From NCBI GenBank assembly GCA_017509605.1, contig JAFWPH010000057.1, positions 1 through 63,834 on the forward strand: a stretch of 63,834 bases of DNA. Reading direction: 5' to 3'. How positions within the stretch are numbered: position 1 is the stretch's first letter; each line of letters begins with the position of its first letter. The stretch is from Bacteroidaceae bacterium (lineage in GTDB: Bacteria; Bacteroidota; Bacteroidia; Bacteroidales; Bacteroidaceae). A program made the translations under genes and the position numbers. Shown in pieces: positions 25,774 through 35,218 of this stretch. A model generated the notes under the pieces. The model had not been told where the DNA came from, made no database searches, and worked only from the letters and a program-made list of their open reading frames with translations.

Positions 25774-27033
25774 CTAACTTGACTCTTTTAACTTCGCCAA
25801 ATCGACTATTTCAACTTCGCCAAGTTTCATTCTTATCTTTTCTGATCCGTCAAAATACAAACTGATGGACCCGTCGGGATTGGCATAGAAATAGTCATTT
25901 GTATGAGGCCTATCCAACTCGATGTCGTCTTCGTCGAACGGTTTCCAATCCATTTCCTTTAAAAATGAAGCATAGATACTGAAACCGCAATAGCCGACAA
26001 AGCCTCTCGCCATGGGTTTTTCATCAGCTAAATAGGTGGTTCTGGCAACAATCATCTTATTCTCGCCTTCGTACGGCTCAAACTGAAAACCCACGGAATG
26101 TGTCTCGCCATTCATTTCAACCTTATAGTAATAGGTACCGAATTGCGGGGCGTTGTCTTCATATGTCTCAGGGAAACCTTCTTTCTTGATAATTGCCGCC
26201 ATACTGGCTTCGTCCTTACACTTTTCATAGTCGCGGCTGAGCAGCGTGTTCGTGCCGCTACCCTTAAACGGTACCGTGCGCTCCAGAGTATAGTGTTTGC
26301 CGTCGTCTATCATCAGGATCGACTCACGGTCGGGACGAGCAAAGAAGTAATTACGGGGATTTCCACCTATTTCCTCTTCGTTTTCGTAAATACCATAGAT
26401 GCTGTTGCCACAGTAGGCATAGACTCCTTTGAACTTCGAACGGCTACCCAGCTTCATGGCTGCATTACCCACCACCTTGCCATTCTGAGCCGGTTCAAGG
26501 GAAACGGTAATCGCAACACCATGTGTCCTGACTTTGTAGTCGCCGCCAAGGGGGGCCACGTCGTCAGTAGTCTGGGGAAAACCAATGGCCGCCTGTAGTG
26601 AATCAACAGACGACTGACTCATGACACGCTCAAATTTCGCGGGATCCTGAATTTCTTTTCCGCCATCCTCTTCGTCACTGCAGGCTTTCACTAACAACGT
26701 CCATAGAACGAAGAAAACACCCAAGCCGATAATCCATCCAAGGATATGCTTCAGACAGCTACCTTTCTTTTTCTTCTTCTCTGATTGCTGTTTTTCAAAT
26801 TCTTTCTCGGCTTTTTCCTTTTTTGCGATCATGTCGCTCCAGACACCAGCACTCTTCTCACGACGTGGCGGAGTGCCGTCCCGGGGAGGATCATCCTCAC
26901 GTTGCAGGTGTATTCGTTCCCATCGCGGGGGAACCTTTGCGTTTTCATCAGCCCCCTTCAACGGCGCACCACATGCACTACAGAACAACGCATCACCGTT
27001 GTTCTGGTGTCCACATTTTTCACAATATGCCAT
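25774..27033 (-). CDS. Zinc-ribbon membrane protein with a duplicated sensor-like domain
   Basis: A 419-residue protein beginning with a zinc ribbon (YCEKCGHQNNGDALFCSACG, two CxxC knuckles), a charged Lys/Glu coil, a membrane helix near 98-115 (HILGWIIGLGVFFVLWTLL), then two homologous domains of about 135 residues. The two copies share 'GYCGxSIYxxxxE....NYFFARPD.SIxxxxDG'-like text: 'AYCGNSIYGIYENEEEIGG..NYFFARPDRES' and 'GYCGFSIYASFLKEMD...DYFYANPDGSIS'. The ribbon should be in the cytoplasm and the repeats outside. It sits 22 bp upstream of the 1224-residue gene. The repeat family is not one I recognise. Confidence 0.75.
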   Translation of the reverse strand: MAYCEKCGHQNNGDALFCSACGAPLKGADENAKVPPRWERIHLQREDDPPRDGTPPRREKSAGVWSDMIAKKEKAEKEFEKQQSEKKKKKGSCLKHILGWIIGLGVFFVLWTLLVKACSDEEDGGKEIQDPAKFERVMSQSSVDSLQAAIGFPQTTDDVAPLGGDYKVRTHGVAITVSLEPAQNGKVVGNAAMKLGSRSKFKGVYAYCGNSIYGIYENEEEIGGNPRNYFFARPDRESILMIDDGKHYTLERTVPFKGSGTNTLLSRDYEKCKDEASMAAIIKKEGFPETYEDNAPQFGTYYYKVEMNGETHSVGFQFEPYEGENKMIVARTTYLADEKPMARGFVGYCGFSIYASFLKEMDWKPFDEDDIELDRPHTNDYFYANPDGSISLYFDGSEKIRMKLGEVEIVDLAKLKESS

Positions 27034-27111
27034 AACAATTTATGTAATAGAGTTTCGGAAGTTATAAAATGGAGTAAAATGGGGAGTTAAGCCAGCGATG
27101 CTGGTTGGAAG

Positions 27112-27351
27112 TCAAACACCCGTCGTCAGGTTGATGGAGTCGGTGTCGGGCCGTGGCAACAGTTCTTCATCGTCTGACAAACCGAAGGGTGCCGTCTGCA
27201 CTTCATCAATCAATATGGAATCCTGTACATCTTTTTTAACACGCTCGTCCGAATGGTTTGACATGATGTAGTATATTCCATACATCATGAGAAGCCCAGG
27301 GATGGCCAGGATACAATAGATGATACATCCTTTCTTCCAACAGCTTTTCAT
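27112..27351 (-). CDS. Small single-pass membrane protein
   Basis: A 79-residue protein with one hydrophobic helix (GCIIYCILAIPGLLMMYGIYYI) and an acidic soluble tail 'DDEELLPRPDTDSINLTTGV'. Its ATG overlaps the TGA of the TerB-like gene by 4 bp (ATGA), the hallmark of translational coupling, which supports it as a real gene despite its size. No family is recognised. Confidence 0.65.
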   Translation of the reverse strand: MKSCWKKGCIIYCILAIPGLLMMYGIYYIMSNHSDERVKKDVQDSILIDEVQTAPFGLSDDEELLPRPDTDSINLTTGV

Positions 27352-28148
27352 AGTTTAAACTCTTTACACCACATTTTGTAAAATTCCTCAGTCCGCATAT
27401 CGTCACGTTCATCGGCCTCAATAATTTGGCTGACCAACCAGTCGATGCTTTCAATAGTCCCCTTACGGTCCTTATCTTCCAAATTGTCGGTGAAGCGATG
27501 AGTCATGGCCATGATCTCATCGATGGTACATGGGCGGTCTATACCGTCAAATAAGAACTCAATGGCATCAGATGAACCCTCGTGCATGCCGTCGAGGTAT
27601 TCGTAAACCATGTCCTTGAATCTTTCAATATTCTCGCGCTCTTTCTCGGTGTAGTCGCCGTCGCAGTTTGCAAAGAACAAGGCAGTTTGCGCCGTAAGGC
27701 GTGTCAAACATAGCATGTGGAGGTCGTACTCATCCTCGATGTCGAAGATGCGGGCCAGACGTTCCATGAAATCATCGCTAAGGGCGATGGGTGCCACGTA
27801 ATCATCCTCGTCGTCAGCTTGTCCCGACGACACTACTTCCTGTTCCATCATAGCGAGACGCTCTGCCCGGAGCTGTTCAGCCTTGCGCTCACGCTCTTCC
27901 TTCTCGGCTCTGCGCTCGGCACGCTCCTGTTCACGGTCAGCTTTTGCCTTGGATACCTTGTCCTTCACCTTGCCGAAGGCGTTTTCGGCCATGCTGACAA
28001 TACTCACCATACCGGCTCCCAGGTTGCTGATGCCCTTGCCGAAGTTACTGGCCAGACGATTGAAAGTGCCATCCTCAACTCTTTTATTGATTCCTTCACT
28101 CATGCTGTTTGTAGCTTTGTTAATCAGATTTTTAAGAAATGATGCCAT
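27348..28148 (-). CDS. TerB-like cytoplasmic protein, first gene of the operon
   Basis: The start is placed at ATG 28148 (MASFLKNLINKATNSM), giving 266 residues; an upstream extension to 28286 lacks any conserved look. After an N-terminal amphipathic region and a highly charged coiled coil (KADREQERAERRAEKEERER), the C-terminal half is helical with 'QTALFFANCDGDYTEKERENIERF' and 'SIDWLVSQIIEADERDDMRTEEF', the paired 'aD.dGd.s.kE...' acid motifs of TerB-like domains, which bind metal and associate with membrane complexes. It is coupled to the following small membrane protein. Confidence 0.7.
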   Translation of the reverse strand: MASFLKNLINKATNSMSEGINKRVEDGTFNRLASNFGKGISNLGAGMVSIVSMAENAFGKVKDKVSKAKADREQERAERRAEKEERERKAEQLRAERLAMMEQEVVSSGQADDEDDYVAPIALSDDFMERLARIFDIEDEYDLHMLCLTRLTAQTALFFANCDGDYTEKERENIERFKDMVYEYLDGMHEGSSDAIEFLFDGIDRPCTIDEIMAMTHRFTDNLEDKDRKGTIESIDWLVSQIIEADERDDMRTEEFYKMWCKEFKL

Positions 28149-28342
28149 AGTTTTGTAAAAGTTATTGGTTAATCTTAAATGTCCGTTGTGTCTCTTCACT
28201 GACGAGATGTAGCAGAAGCTGTCGGAGTCTGAGTAGATGAAAAAACAATGTCCAGACGACCTACAACTTTTTACAAAAATATCCAAAAAGCTACAAAATA
28301 AGACTTACAATTTTTGCATATCAACTGACATTGCAAGTTTTG

Positions 28343-30037
28343 TCAGTTGATTGAAGCCATCCATTCACTCGGAGTATTGCCCACAAGAGCCTTGAATGTA
28401 CGGAAGAATGATGTTTCGTTTGTAAAGCCTGAATTCAAGGCAATGGTAATCATCTTGGTATCTGACTGATTTCGCATCAACTGCTTGGCGTACTCAATGC
28501 GGTAGCCATTGACAAACCGTGTGAAAGTGTATCCACGTTGTGCCTTGATACATTCAGAGACGGTGCGTGAACTCGTATGCAAGGCTTCTGCCACATCTAA
28601 CACTTTTAGGTCGTTGCGCAGGAATACGCGTTCCTGTTCCATCAGCGCCTCAATGCGCTGTATGAGGATTTCGTTGACAGCGTATGTGCTTGTGAAATCT
28701 GCCGTTTCCGCCGTTTCCGCTGTTTCCTCCGTTTCCGCTGTCTCTGCCGCCACCGGGGGAACGGAGTTTCCTGCTCTCTTCTTGCGGCGGTGCAGTGCGA
28801 ATACCATCCCTATGGCAACCAGGCCCAACACCCCTATGAGCAGCCAAAGCGGTGAGAAAGCGGTGGCGGTAAGGCTGTTTGGAGAGACATGCAGCAGCAC
28901 TGCAGAGGATTCTGGCGTGAAGTTATTGTCGGCAAAACCACCAGCTATCAGGAGGTTGCCCTCGGCGGTAAGTATAGGTGTTTGCAACCCTACGTTCTCC
29001 AAAGGGTCTGTATAGTAGAGCGTGAGCGGGGCGGGATTATGTGCATAGTCAACAGCAAGCACGTAAAACCGCTTGTTGCTCTCGCCGTTGCCAACGATAT
29101 AGCCACGCTGGGCTTGACGGTCGATGATGACGGTTGTGAAATACTGAATAGAGTCAGACTGGCTGATGGTGGGTATAGGGCAGACTGTGGGCAGGATGGA
29201 GAATTGGCCGTTGTGTACCCGAGCGATGGCCACTTGTCCCTGCTCGTCGCACACGGCCATCAGATAGTCGTATTGGCCAGTGGCCTCATCGCCGATGAAA
29301 CTGTCGGCACTGCGGTGCTCCGTCTTAAGGAGATGACGCAGCGGTTTCCACTGTTCAAAGAAAGGCAGTGTGAAAGCATCACCCTTCAGACGGTCTATGA
29401 CAATAGTGTCGAAGGGCTCTCCATATTCGTCTATGCCACCGAAGATGATGGCATCATCACGCCCCGTACGGAAAATATAAGGTAAGGTTCGCGCACAAGA
29501 GACGTCCTTGACGTTCATACATTGTCTGGTGCCCTGGTAACACTCAATGCCATCGTGGGCATACCAGTTGCCGCTTATAATCACCTTGCCACTGTCCATT
29601 TCCAAACACTCAGCCCATGTGCGCTTTTTGTCAAGGCAGCCATAGCCATCAAAGGTGTGCGTCTGAGGATCGTATAGCTCGAAGGCAAAGATTTGTCCTA
29701 TACCCAGATGTTGCTCATGACCACCGGCAATGAGCACCTGGCCATTGCGCATGGGAATGGCGAATCCCTCATCGTGGGTGTACACGGTTGTCAGGAGATG
29801 CCACTGCCCATTATGGTAATATTCCGCTGTAGGCGTGGGTACGAAACCTGTGGTGTGGCCGCCAACCACCAGTGGTTCGCTGCCAGTAAGGATGGTGGTG
29901 TGGCCACAGCGCGCCACGTTCAGGTTGGGCAGGTGTTCTGCTTCAATGTGTATTTCAGGGTATGCCGCAACAGCATCAACTCCTTCTGCCGAAAAGGTCG
30001 GCAGAAAGGTTGACAAGCAGAGGAAAAGCAGACTCAA
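28343..30037 (-). CDS. Membrane-spanning kelch-like sensor with AraC DNA-binding domain
   Basis: The product is 564 residues. An N-terminal secretion signal leads to a beta-propeller-like region (~35-390) with kelch-like 'GHTTILTGSEPLVVGGHTT', 'GQVLIAGGHEQH' and 'GNLLIAGGFADN'. One membrane helix lies at ~396-416 (LWLLIGVLGLVAIGMVFAL), followed by HRRKKR, a Glu/Thr/Ala linker, and a C-terminal AraC-type double HTH (~455-560; 'SSRTVSECIKAQRGYTFTRFVN', 'IALNSGFTNETSFFRTFKALVG'). It should sense an extracytoplasmic signal and bind DNA directly, without a histidine kinase. The start used is TTG, and a further-upstream non-ATG start giving a basic n-region is possible. Confidence 0.8.
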   Translation of the reverse strand: MSLLFLCLSTFLPTFSAEGVDAVAAYPEIHIEAEHLPNLNVARCGHTTILTGSEPLVVGGHTTGFVPTPTAEYYHNGQWHLLTTVYTHDEGFAIPMRNGQVLIAGGHEQHLGIGQIFAFELYDPQTHTFDGYGCLDKKRTWAECLEMDSGKVIISGNWYAHDGIECYQGTRQCMNVKDVSCARTLPYIFRTGRDDAIIFGGIDEYGEPFDTIVIDRLKGDAFTLPFFEQWKPLRHLLKTEHRSADSFIGDEATGQYDYLMAVCDEQGQVAIARVHNGQFSILPTVCPIPTISQSDSIQYFTTVIIDRQAQRGYIVGNGESNKRFYVLAVDYAHNPAPLTLYYTDPLENVGLQTPILTAEGNLLIAGGFADNNFTPESSAVLLHVSPNSLTATAFSPLWLLIGVLGLVAIGMVFALHRRKKRAGNSVPPVAAETAETEETAETAETADFTSTYAVNEILIQRIEALMEQERVFLRNDLKVLDVAEALHTSSRTVSECIKAQRGYTFTRFVNGYRIEYAKQLMRNQSDTKMITIALNSGFTNETSFFRTFKALVGNTPSEWMASIN

Positions 30038-30321
30038 ACAGACGTGTCTATGTATGTTTTTGGAGTGTTTGATAATGATTTCTTGTTGTTTGGTTGTCGA
30101 ATAGCAAAGTTAAGGAAAAAGAACGAGAATAAAGCACGAGGAGGCTGAAAAAGTTGCGTTATTTCGTCATTTCGCACCGTTGTAAACTTTTTCTCACAGA
30201 AACCACGCTTGCTCAATAGCGGTTGGAGACTATGCGTGACACCATCATCTACAACTGCAATACCCATAACATCATCTTTTACGGTGAATAAGAAGTTAAT
30301 CATTCATTTTTCATTAGTTTT

Positions 30322-30352
30322 TTTGCAGAATCGTTGTTTTGGTGTAAATTTG
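30322..30352 (+). promoter_or_regulatory. Bacteroidetes-type promoter
   Basis: TTTG at 30322-30325, 19 bp, then TAAATTTG at 30345-30352, a full consensus match. It lies 47 bp upstream of the ATG at 30400. The region from 30038 to 30321 has no other gene that I accept. Confidence 0.75.
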
Positions 30353-30399
30353 CATGCCTGACATCGGGCTAACCTGTACAATTTAATCTTACTCCTGAC

Positions 30400-31965
30400 A
30401 TGATGAGAAAACGATTACTCTTCTTTTTATTTCCGCTGTTCTGTCTTGGTATCCAGGCGCAGCGTAAAGACGTTGTGGCCACTATGGCAGATGGCACTGC
30501 TGTTAAAGGCACCGCTGTTGACTTCAAGAAAAACACTTATGAGTTTTTTGTCTATCCATCCTTGGATATGGCTTGTGTGAAATTCCGTGACCGTTCGGGA
30601 AACAAGTTGCGCAATGACGGTTCCATCCAGATCCTACGCATGAGCGATGGAAAGAGGATATGGAAGAAGGATTACGACTTTGACGTGAACCAGACTCGTA
30701 TGGTGGAAGCTGGTATCCTGATGTTCTCATCCGAGGAATATACCCTTCTACTCGACATTGAGAAAGGCAAGCAGGTGTGGAAGAAAAGATACTATCCCGT
30801 GTATGTGGACGAACCCAACCAGCAACTGCTCTGCTACCAGGACATCGAGGATGACGACGTTATTTGCATAGACTTGCGCACTGGCAAGAAACGTTGGGAC
30901 ACAGATGTGGACCATGACGTGTGCTGGGGATGGGACGATGTCACGCGCACAGGGAACTACCTCTATGTGATGGCCGACGACCTTTACCGTCTGCGACTCG
31001 ATAATGGCGACACCAAGCGCTATAAGGCGAAAACTGCCACCAAAGACTTCACCAACTCTGTCTTGAAGTCGGTGGGCTCATTGGCTAAACACGCCTTGCT
31101 TCTGACTGTGTCCACCGCCTTGACACGGGGGTTGTATCATTACAAATCCGACATTCATATCTTCACCGGTTCAGACGTCACCACTTCGCTGGCTTCCAAT
31201 ATCCTGCACCATAATGGATTGCATTATATAGCAGACCGCAACAACGTGGCATGTATAGATGCTGATTTCAGACCTAAATGGGAAACGGATTTACCGGCAA
31301 GGAAAGCGTCGCACTCGCAACTCTTCGAACGAAACGGCAGCATCTGGATGCTCAATGACGGTTACGGCCTGAAAGAGAACAAAGGGAAGGTGAAGAGTGG
31401 AAAACCTTTCTTGGCGTCGTTCGATGCCTCTACAGGACAACAACAATCGTTCATGTACCTCACAACCAAGAAGGACATCATCGAGGACTCATACATCACG
31501 TCCGACGGGGTGTTCCTCGTTTTCGACGATGGCACTGCTTTCCAGCAACTCACCGACTCCGTGGTTAACATCAGGGAATGGAATGTCAGCAGGAAAGAGG
31601 AGCTGGTGAGCATATTGAAAGAACCGCGTTATGTCATCTCCAATGATTCTTTCCAACCCGTCACGGCCACTGAGGATTTATGTCCTGTATTGAACGAAAA
31701 GGATGATGTGTTTGTCATCAACCGTCAGAATGAGGTGGTGGCTCAATATGATGTCGCCAACCTTTTCCGCGAATACGCCCGCTATGGCAATGCCCTTGTC
31801 ATCGGCAATGGGGAGAGGTTCTATGTGATCGGTCAAGATGGCCGCATGATCAGCCAACTCACAGCTAAGGTCCGCGATGTCAAAATTGAGGGTGGAGTAC
31901 TTTATATCTTGACTTCCGACGGTATGCAGCATGTGGATATGTCGGCCTTGGGGGTGTCGCTTTGA
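30400..31965 (+). CDS. Secreted PQQ-like beta-propeller protein
   Basis: A 521-residue exported protein (signal peptide RKRLLFFLFPLFCLGIQAQ). The mature protein consists of beta-propeller blades with the recurring 'D..TGK..W' pattern: 'MSDGKRIWKKDYDFD', 'IEKGKQVWKKRYYP', 'LRTGKKRWDTDVDHD', 'DASTGQQQSFMYL'. Such PQQ-type propellers bind other envelope proteins rather than the cofactor in most cases. A hydrophobic patch near 225-240 (LAKHALLLTVSTALTRG) lies in a loop. The gene stands alone, with its own promoter and a two-way terminator shared with the OmpA-like gene. Confidence 0.8.
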   Translation: MMRKRLLFFLFPLFCLGIQAQRKDVVATMADGTAVKGTAVDFKKNTYEFFVYPSLDMACVKFRDRSGNKLRNDGSIQILRMSDGKRIWKKDYDFDVNQTRMVEAGILMFSSEEYTLLLDIEKGKQVWKKRYYPVYVDEPNQQLLCYQDIEDDDVICIDLRTGKKRWDTDVDHDVCWGWDDVTRTGNYLYVMADDLYRLRLDNGDTKRYKAKTATKDFTNSVLKSVGSLAKHALLLTVSTALTRGLYHYKSDIHIFTGSDVTTSLASNILHHNGLHYIADRNNVACIDADFRPKWETDLPARKASHSQLFERNGSIWMLNDGYGLKENKGKVKSGKPFLASFDASTGQQQSFMYLTTKKDIIEDSYITSDGVFLVFDDGTAFQQLTDSVVNIREWNVSRKEELVSILKEPRYVISNDSFQPVTATEDLCPVLNEKDDVFVINRQNEVVAQYDVANLFREYARYGNALVIGNGERFYVIGQDGRMISQLTAKVRDVKIEGGVLYILTSDGMQHVDMSALGVSL

Positions 31966-32049
31966 GCCTTTTTTGCATTGCTCCCTCCTTGCAGACATCT
32001 GCAGACATCTGCAAAGAAATCCTCAGAATTTAGCTTCGCATAAAAAACA

Positions 32050-32087
32050 TTTCCCGCCCCCAGTTCGGACTGGAGGCGGGAAAAATC
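32050..32087. terminator. Bidirectional terminator
   Basis: TTTCCCGCC (32050-32058) pairs with GGCGGGAAA (32075-32083), with an inner CAGT/ACTG pair around a TCGG loop. A-run before and T-rich sequence after make it suitable for both the + gene ending at 31965 and the - gene ending at 32106. Confidence 0.8.
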
Positions 32088-32105
32088 TTTGTGGTTGGTT
32101 AGTGG

Positions 32106-33356
32106 TTATTTCTTCACGAATACCACGCGACGGTTCTTGGCCTTGCCTTCCTCGGTGGAGTTGTCGGCAACAGGTTCTTTAGAACCCTTGCCCACGGCTG
32201 TCAAACGGTCCTTCGCGATGCCCAGTTCCACCAGTTTGGCGACAATAGCATCAGCGCGTTCTTGCGACAGTTTGTCGTTGGTGGCTGCGCTGCCAGTGCT
32301 ATCGCAGTGACCCTGTACCTCGAACTTCAGAGAGGCGTTCTCGGTCATCAACTTTTGAATGCGGGTGATCTCCACCATCGACTCTGGCTTGATGGTGGAT
32401 TTGCCGGTGTCGAAGGTGATGCCGTAGGTGGTGATCTTTCCGTCGCTGGTCAGACGGTCGTAGAGTGGCACTGCACCTTTGGCCATGCGGACGTTCGTGA
32501 TGTAACACTTGTCGCCATTATAGCCTCCCCAGCCATACTGCTCCAACGTTAGTTTTGTGGCGGCCTTGCAGTTGGGGATGTTGAGGACGCGCAGACCGTT
32601 CAGATAGACTTTCAGCGCGCGTTTGTTGAACGACAATGCGATGTGGTTCCAGTCGTTTTTCTTGTAATCCCATCTGTTGTTGTCGCCTGCATTGCGCCAC
32701 TCGTTGCCGCTGGAGGGCTGATAGTCGCTGTAGATTTCCAGATCATTTTGTTCGTTGCCACGTGAGATACATAACTCGTATGTCTTATCTTCGCTGTCGT
32801 AAGCCCGTATGTAATAACGGTTGGCCATATCGGTCGATTCATGGTTGAGCCATACGTCCAATTCGAGCGTGAATACATCGGGCAGGTAATTGTCCATGTC
32901 GCGCATGAGCGGTGCGATTTTGGAGTCGATGTCGAAGTGGATGCAGTTCTGGCCTTTCATCACCGCTACTTCCGCGCTGCCTTCCAGCAAGTCCCACTGG
33001 CTGGGGAACTCTCCGAGTTTCTCACCGGCAAGTTCATCAGCGAAGAACACCTCATCGCCAGGCACGAAGTCACTCTTGGCGTATGTGGCCTCAGCGGCTT
33101 CAGGAGTAGCGGGAGCACTCTCTACCTCTTCTTCGCCTCCACCTTTCTTGTCCTTCTTCGATTTCTTGCCTTCAGATTCGTCCTCGTTGCCGAGCACGTC
33201 GTCCATCTCGTCGCTGACCGTCTTCTGGACTTTCTCCTCGGCCTTGTTGGTCACGGTTTCCACCGCTTTGTCCTTCAGACGTTTCAGAATACCTTGGGCG
33301 TCGGCTTCACCGAACGCGAACACCGACATGATCATCAATGCGATTAATTTTCTCAT
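32106..33356 (-). CDS. OmpA-family outer-membrane protein
   Basis: A 416-residue protein: signal peptide 1-20 (ends EADAQ), an acidic/basic linker (EDESEGKKSKKDKKGGGEEE), a LamG-like beta domain (~95-300; 'LELDVWLNHESTD', 'HIALSFNKRALKVYLNGLRV'), and an OmpA C-terminal peptidoglycan-binding domain (~310-416; 'GITFDTGKSTIKPESM', 'EVQGHCDSTGSAATND', 'LSQERADAIVAKLVELGI', 'KNRRVVFV'). It probably links the outer membrane to the cell wall. It is monocistronic. Confidence 0.9.
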   Translation of the reverse strand: MRKLIALMIMSVFAFGEADAQGILKRLKDKAVETVTNKAEEKVQKTVSDEMDDVLGNEDESEGKKSKKDKKGGGEEEVESAPATPEAAEATYAKSDFVPGDEVFFADELAGEKLGEFPSQWDLLEGSAEVAVMKGQNCIHFDIDSKIAPLMRDMDNYLPDVFTLELDVWLNHESTDMANRYYIRAYDSEDKTYELCISRGNEQNDLEIYSDYQPSSGNEWRNAGDNNRWDYKKNDWNHIALSFNKRALKVYLNGLRVLNIPNCKAATKLTLEQYGWGGYNGDKCYITNVRMAKGAVPLYDRLTSDGKITTYGITFDTGKSTIKPESMVEITRIQKLMTENASLKFEVQGHCDSTGSAATNDKLSQERADAIVAKLVELGIAKDRLTAVGKGSKEPVADNSTEEGKAKNRRVVFVKK

Positions 33357-33601
33357 GTTTTCTCGTTTTTATAAATGATACACCTAGGGGATATTCCCTT
33401 TTACCCATCCCCCTTCTTGAAGGACTTGCCATTTCGTCAATTTCTATCACCATTGTATGGAAAAACGCTATGGTTTATCCCTTCAAAAGGAGATTTGCCA
33501 CAAAATTCATAAAAAATAATGACATATGCAAGTATTTTCCAGAAAAATAACTCCTGTCGTTCATGAAAAGGGGATGGAATAGGAATCATCCAACAAGGAT
33601 G

Positions 33602-34984
33602 TCATTCATCCATCTGGAACAAGGGGTCTTCAGGCATCACCATCAGAGGTTTCTGCTCATATTCCTTCATGAGCTTTCCTGAGACATACTTGTTGTCCAC
33701 CACAAGGCGGAACATGTACTCCTCGAACCAACGGTTGGTCATCACGATGTATCCGCTCATGCCCGAAGTCGCTCCCCAACTGTTCTCCACCTTCCAACGG
33801 GTGGGTTTGCCTTCAACGTCGAGATCGACAGCTGTGAGTGTCATGGCGTGTGTGGAACCACTGTCGAATGTGCTGATGCGCTGTGCCTTGTCCATGTTGA
33901 ACGAGGTGCCGAGCAGTGAGGCGTAGTCGTAGTTCTCAAGGTCGCAATAACCACGGTCGCGGTCCAGTTGCTTTCCTACATCGTACGAGCTGTAGAGTTT
34001 CCTGCCGTCTTTCAGTGAGGCGATGGCCAGCTCCTCTATCTCGTTCATCGGCAGGTTGAGGTACTTCCAGTTGTGTCCGTCGTAGGTGTGTCGGTCGTAC
34101 TCCACCTCGTAGGTCTTGTGGTAAGGTCGTCGTGGGTCGTTCATCACCATGATGAAGGTACCGTTCAGTTTGTTGCCTACCGTGGCCTCGTAGAAGCTTT
34201 GAGGTGTGTAGGCCTTGGCCTCGCCTGTCCTGCCGTTCTTGCTCTTGAAAGCGTAGGTAAAGGAGGTGGGTGGTTCACCATAGGCGATGCACAGCAACTT
34301 GTAGATCTCCGACAGCATCTTCGTCTTCTCTTTCTCCACGTCTTTCTTCTTTCCGCCGTTCATCATGTCACGGAGTTTGAGGCCCATCTCACGCAGTTTG
34401 CTGTTCAGGAGGCCTCGTATGCGGCTCGTGCTTTCCGCGCTGAATGTCTCGGGCATCACAGACTTGGGCACCAGGCCGTATTTCTCTGTCAGGTCGGCCA
34501 CACCGCAAAAGGTGCCACCGTCGTTGAGCGGGCTTTTGAAGAAGAACTGCACGCGCAGGTCATCGATGGATTTTCCTGATGTGTCAATCACGCCTTGAAG
34601 GAACAGGTTGGCTTTCTCCAGCTGGTCCCAGAAGAAGAGATAGTCCTGTGAGAACTCCACCGTCAGTGAGTCGGAGCGCTCTGCGAAGATCGAGCGTAAG
34701 ACGTTCAGACCGCTGAACATCCAGCAGCGTCCGCTGCTCTTCTGGTTGGTGATTGACTGTTTGGGTGTCTCCACCGAGAATCTGGGGTCAATCTCTCCAC
34801 TGTTGGCGAAGTTCTTGGCCAGGTTGTCGATGGCGTTGGTGGCCAGTGCGTTGGAGATGGCCCGTTCCGCCACGGTTGTGGTGTGGGCGCCTCGGATTTC
34901 CTGCAGCATCTCTGGACTGATGCCGCCGTTCTGGGCATGGACCGTAAGGACGGTCAGGCACAGTAGTGATAATAATTTTCTCAT
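33602..34984 (-). CDS. Secreted C1B cysteine peptidase (bleomycin hydrolase / PepC family)
   Basis: A 460-residue protein with a signal peptide (MRKLLSLLCLTVLTVHAQ), unlike cytoplasmic PepC. The catalytic set of the C1B papain family is complete: Gln81 and Cys87 in 'NQKSSGRCWMFS', His379 in 'STHAMTLTAV', Asn401 in 'KVENSWG'. Other family features are 'EFSQDYLFFWDQLEKAN' and 'DGGTFCGVADLTEKYGLVPKS'. It should trim peptides in the periplasm or outside the cell. The preceding 245 bp (33357-33601) have no feature I can name. Confidence 0.93.
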   Translation of the reverse strand: MRKLLSLLCLTVLTVHAQNGGISPEMLQEIRGAHTTTVAERAISNALATNAIDNLAKNFANSGEIDPRFSVETPKQSITNQKSSGRCWMFSGLNVLRSIFAERSDSLTVEFSQDYLFFWDQLEKANLFLQGVIDTSGKSIDDLRVQFFFKSPLNDGGTFCGVADLTEKYGLVPKSVMPETFSAESTSRIRGLLNSKLREMGLKLRDMMNGGKKKDVEKEKTKMLSEIYKLLCIAYGEPPTSFTYAFKSKNGRTGEAKAYTPQSFYEATVGNKLNGTFIMVMNDPRRPYHKTYEVEYDRHTYDGHNWKYLNLPMNEIEELAIASLKDGRKLYSSYDVGKQLDRDRGYCDLENYDYASLLGTSFNMDKAQRISTFDSGSTHAMTLTAVDLDVEGKPTRWKVENSWGATSGMSGYIVMTNRWFEEYMFRLVVDNKYVSGKLMKEYEQKPLMVMPEDPLFQMDE

Positions 34985-35151
34985 TTTCTTTCTTGTTTAT
35001 GATGATTTAGTTGTTTCTGAGGATTCGGCTGTTACATATTGCCTCTCTTTTTCGAAGCAAGAACAGGCTGATGACGAATCTGTGCATGAGAGGGGGGGCT
35101 GAAGAGTGGAAGTGTAGATAAGAATATTGAGAAGTGTACAAGAAAAACAAA

Positions 35152-35189
35152 AAAGGTGTACACCAAAATGGTTTAGAGTGTACACCTTT
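35152..35189 (-). terminator. Terminator of the exported-protein operon
   Basis: A 12-bp perfect stem, AAAGGTGTACAC (35152-35163) with GTGTACACCTTT (35178-35189), 30 bp after the stop codon at 35219. On the minus strand it is followed by a T-rich run, as in an intrinsic terminator. Confidence 0.85.
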
Positions 35190-35218
35190 CATGGTTTTCC
35201 TTTATTGTATTCCTTCGT

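Noticed and set aside
30034..30303. 89-residue minus-strand ORF before the kelch/AraC gene
   Set aside because: Low-complexity translation, overlapping the probable control region and in another frame.
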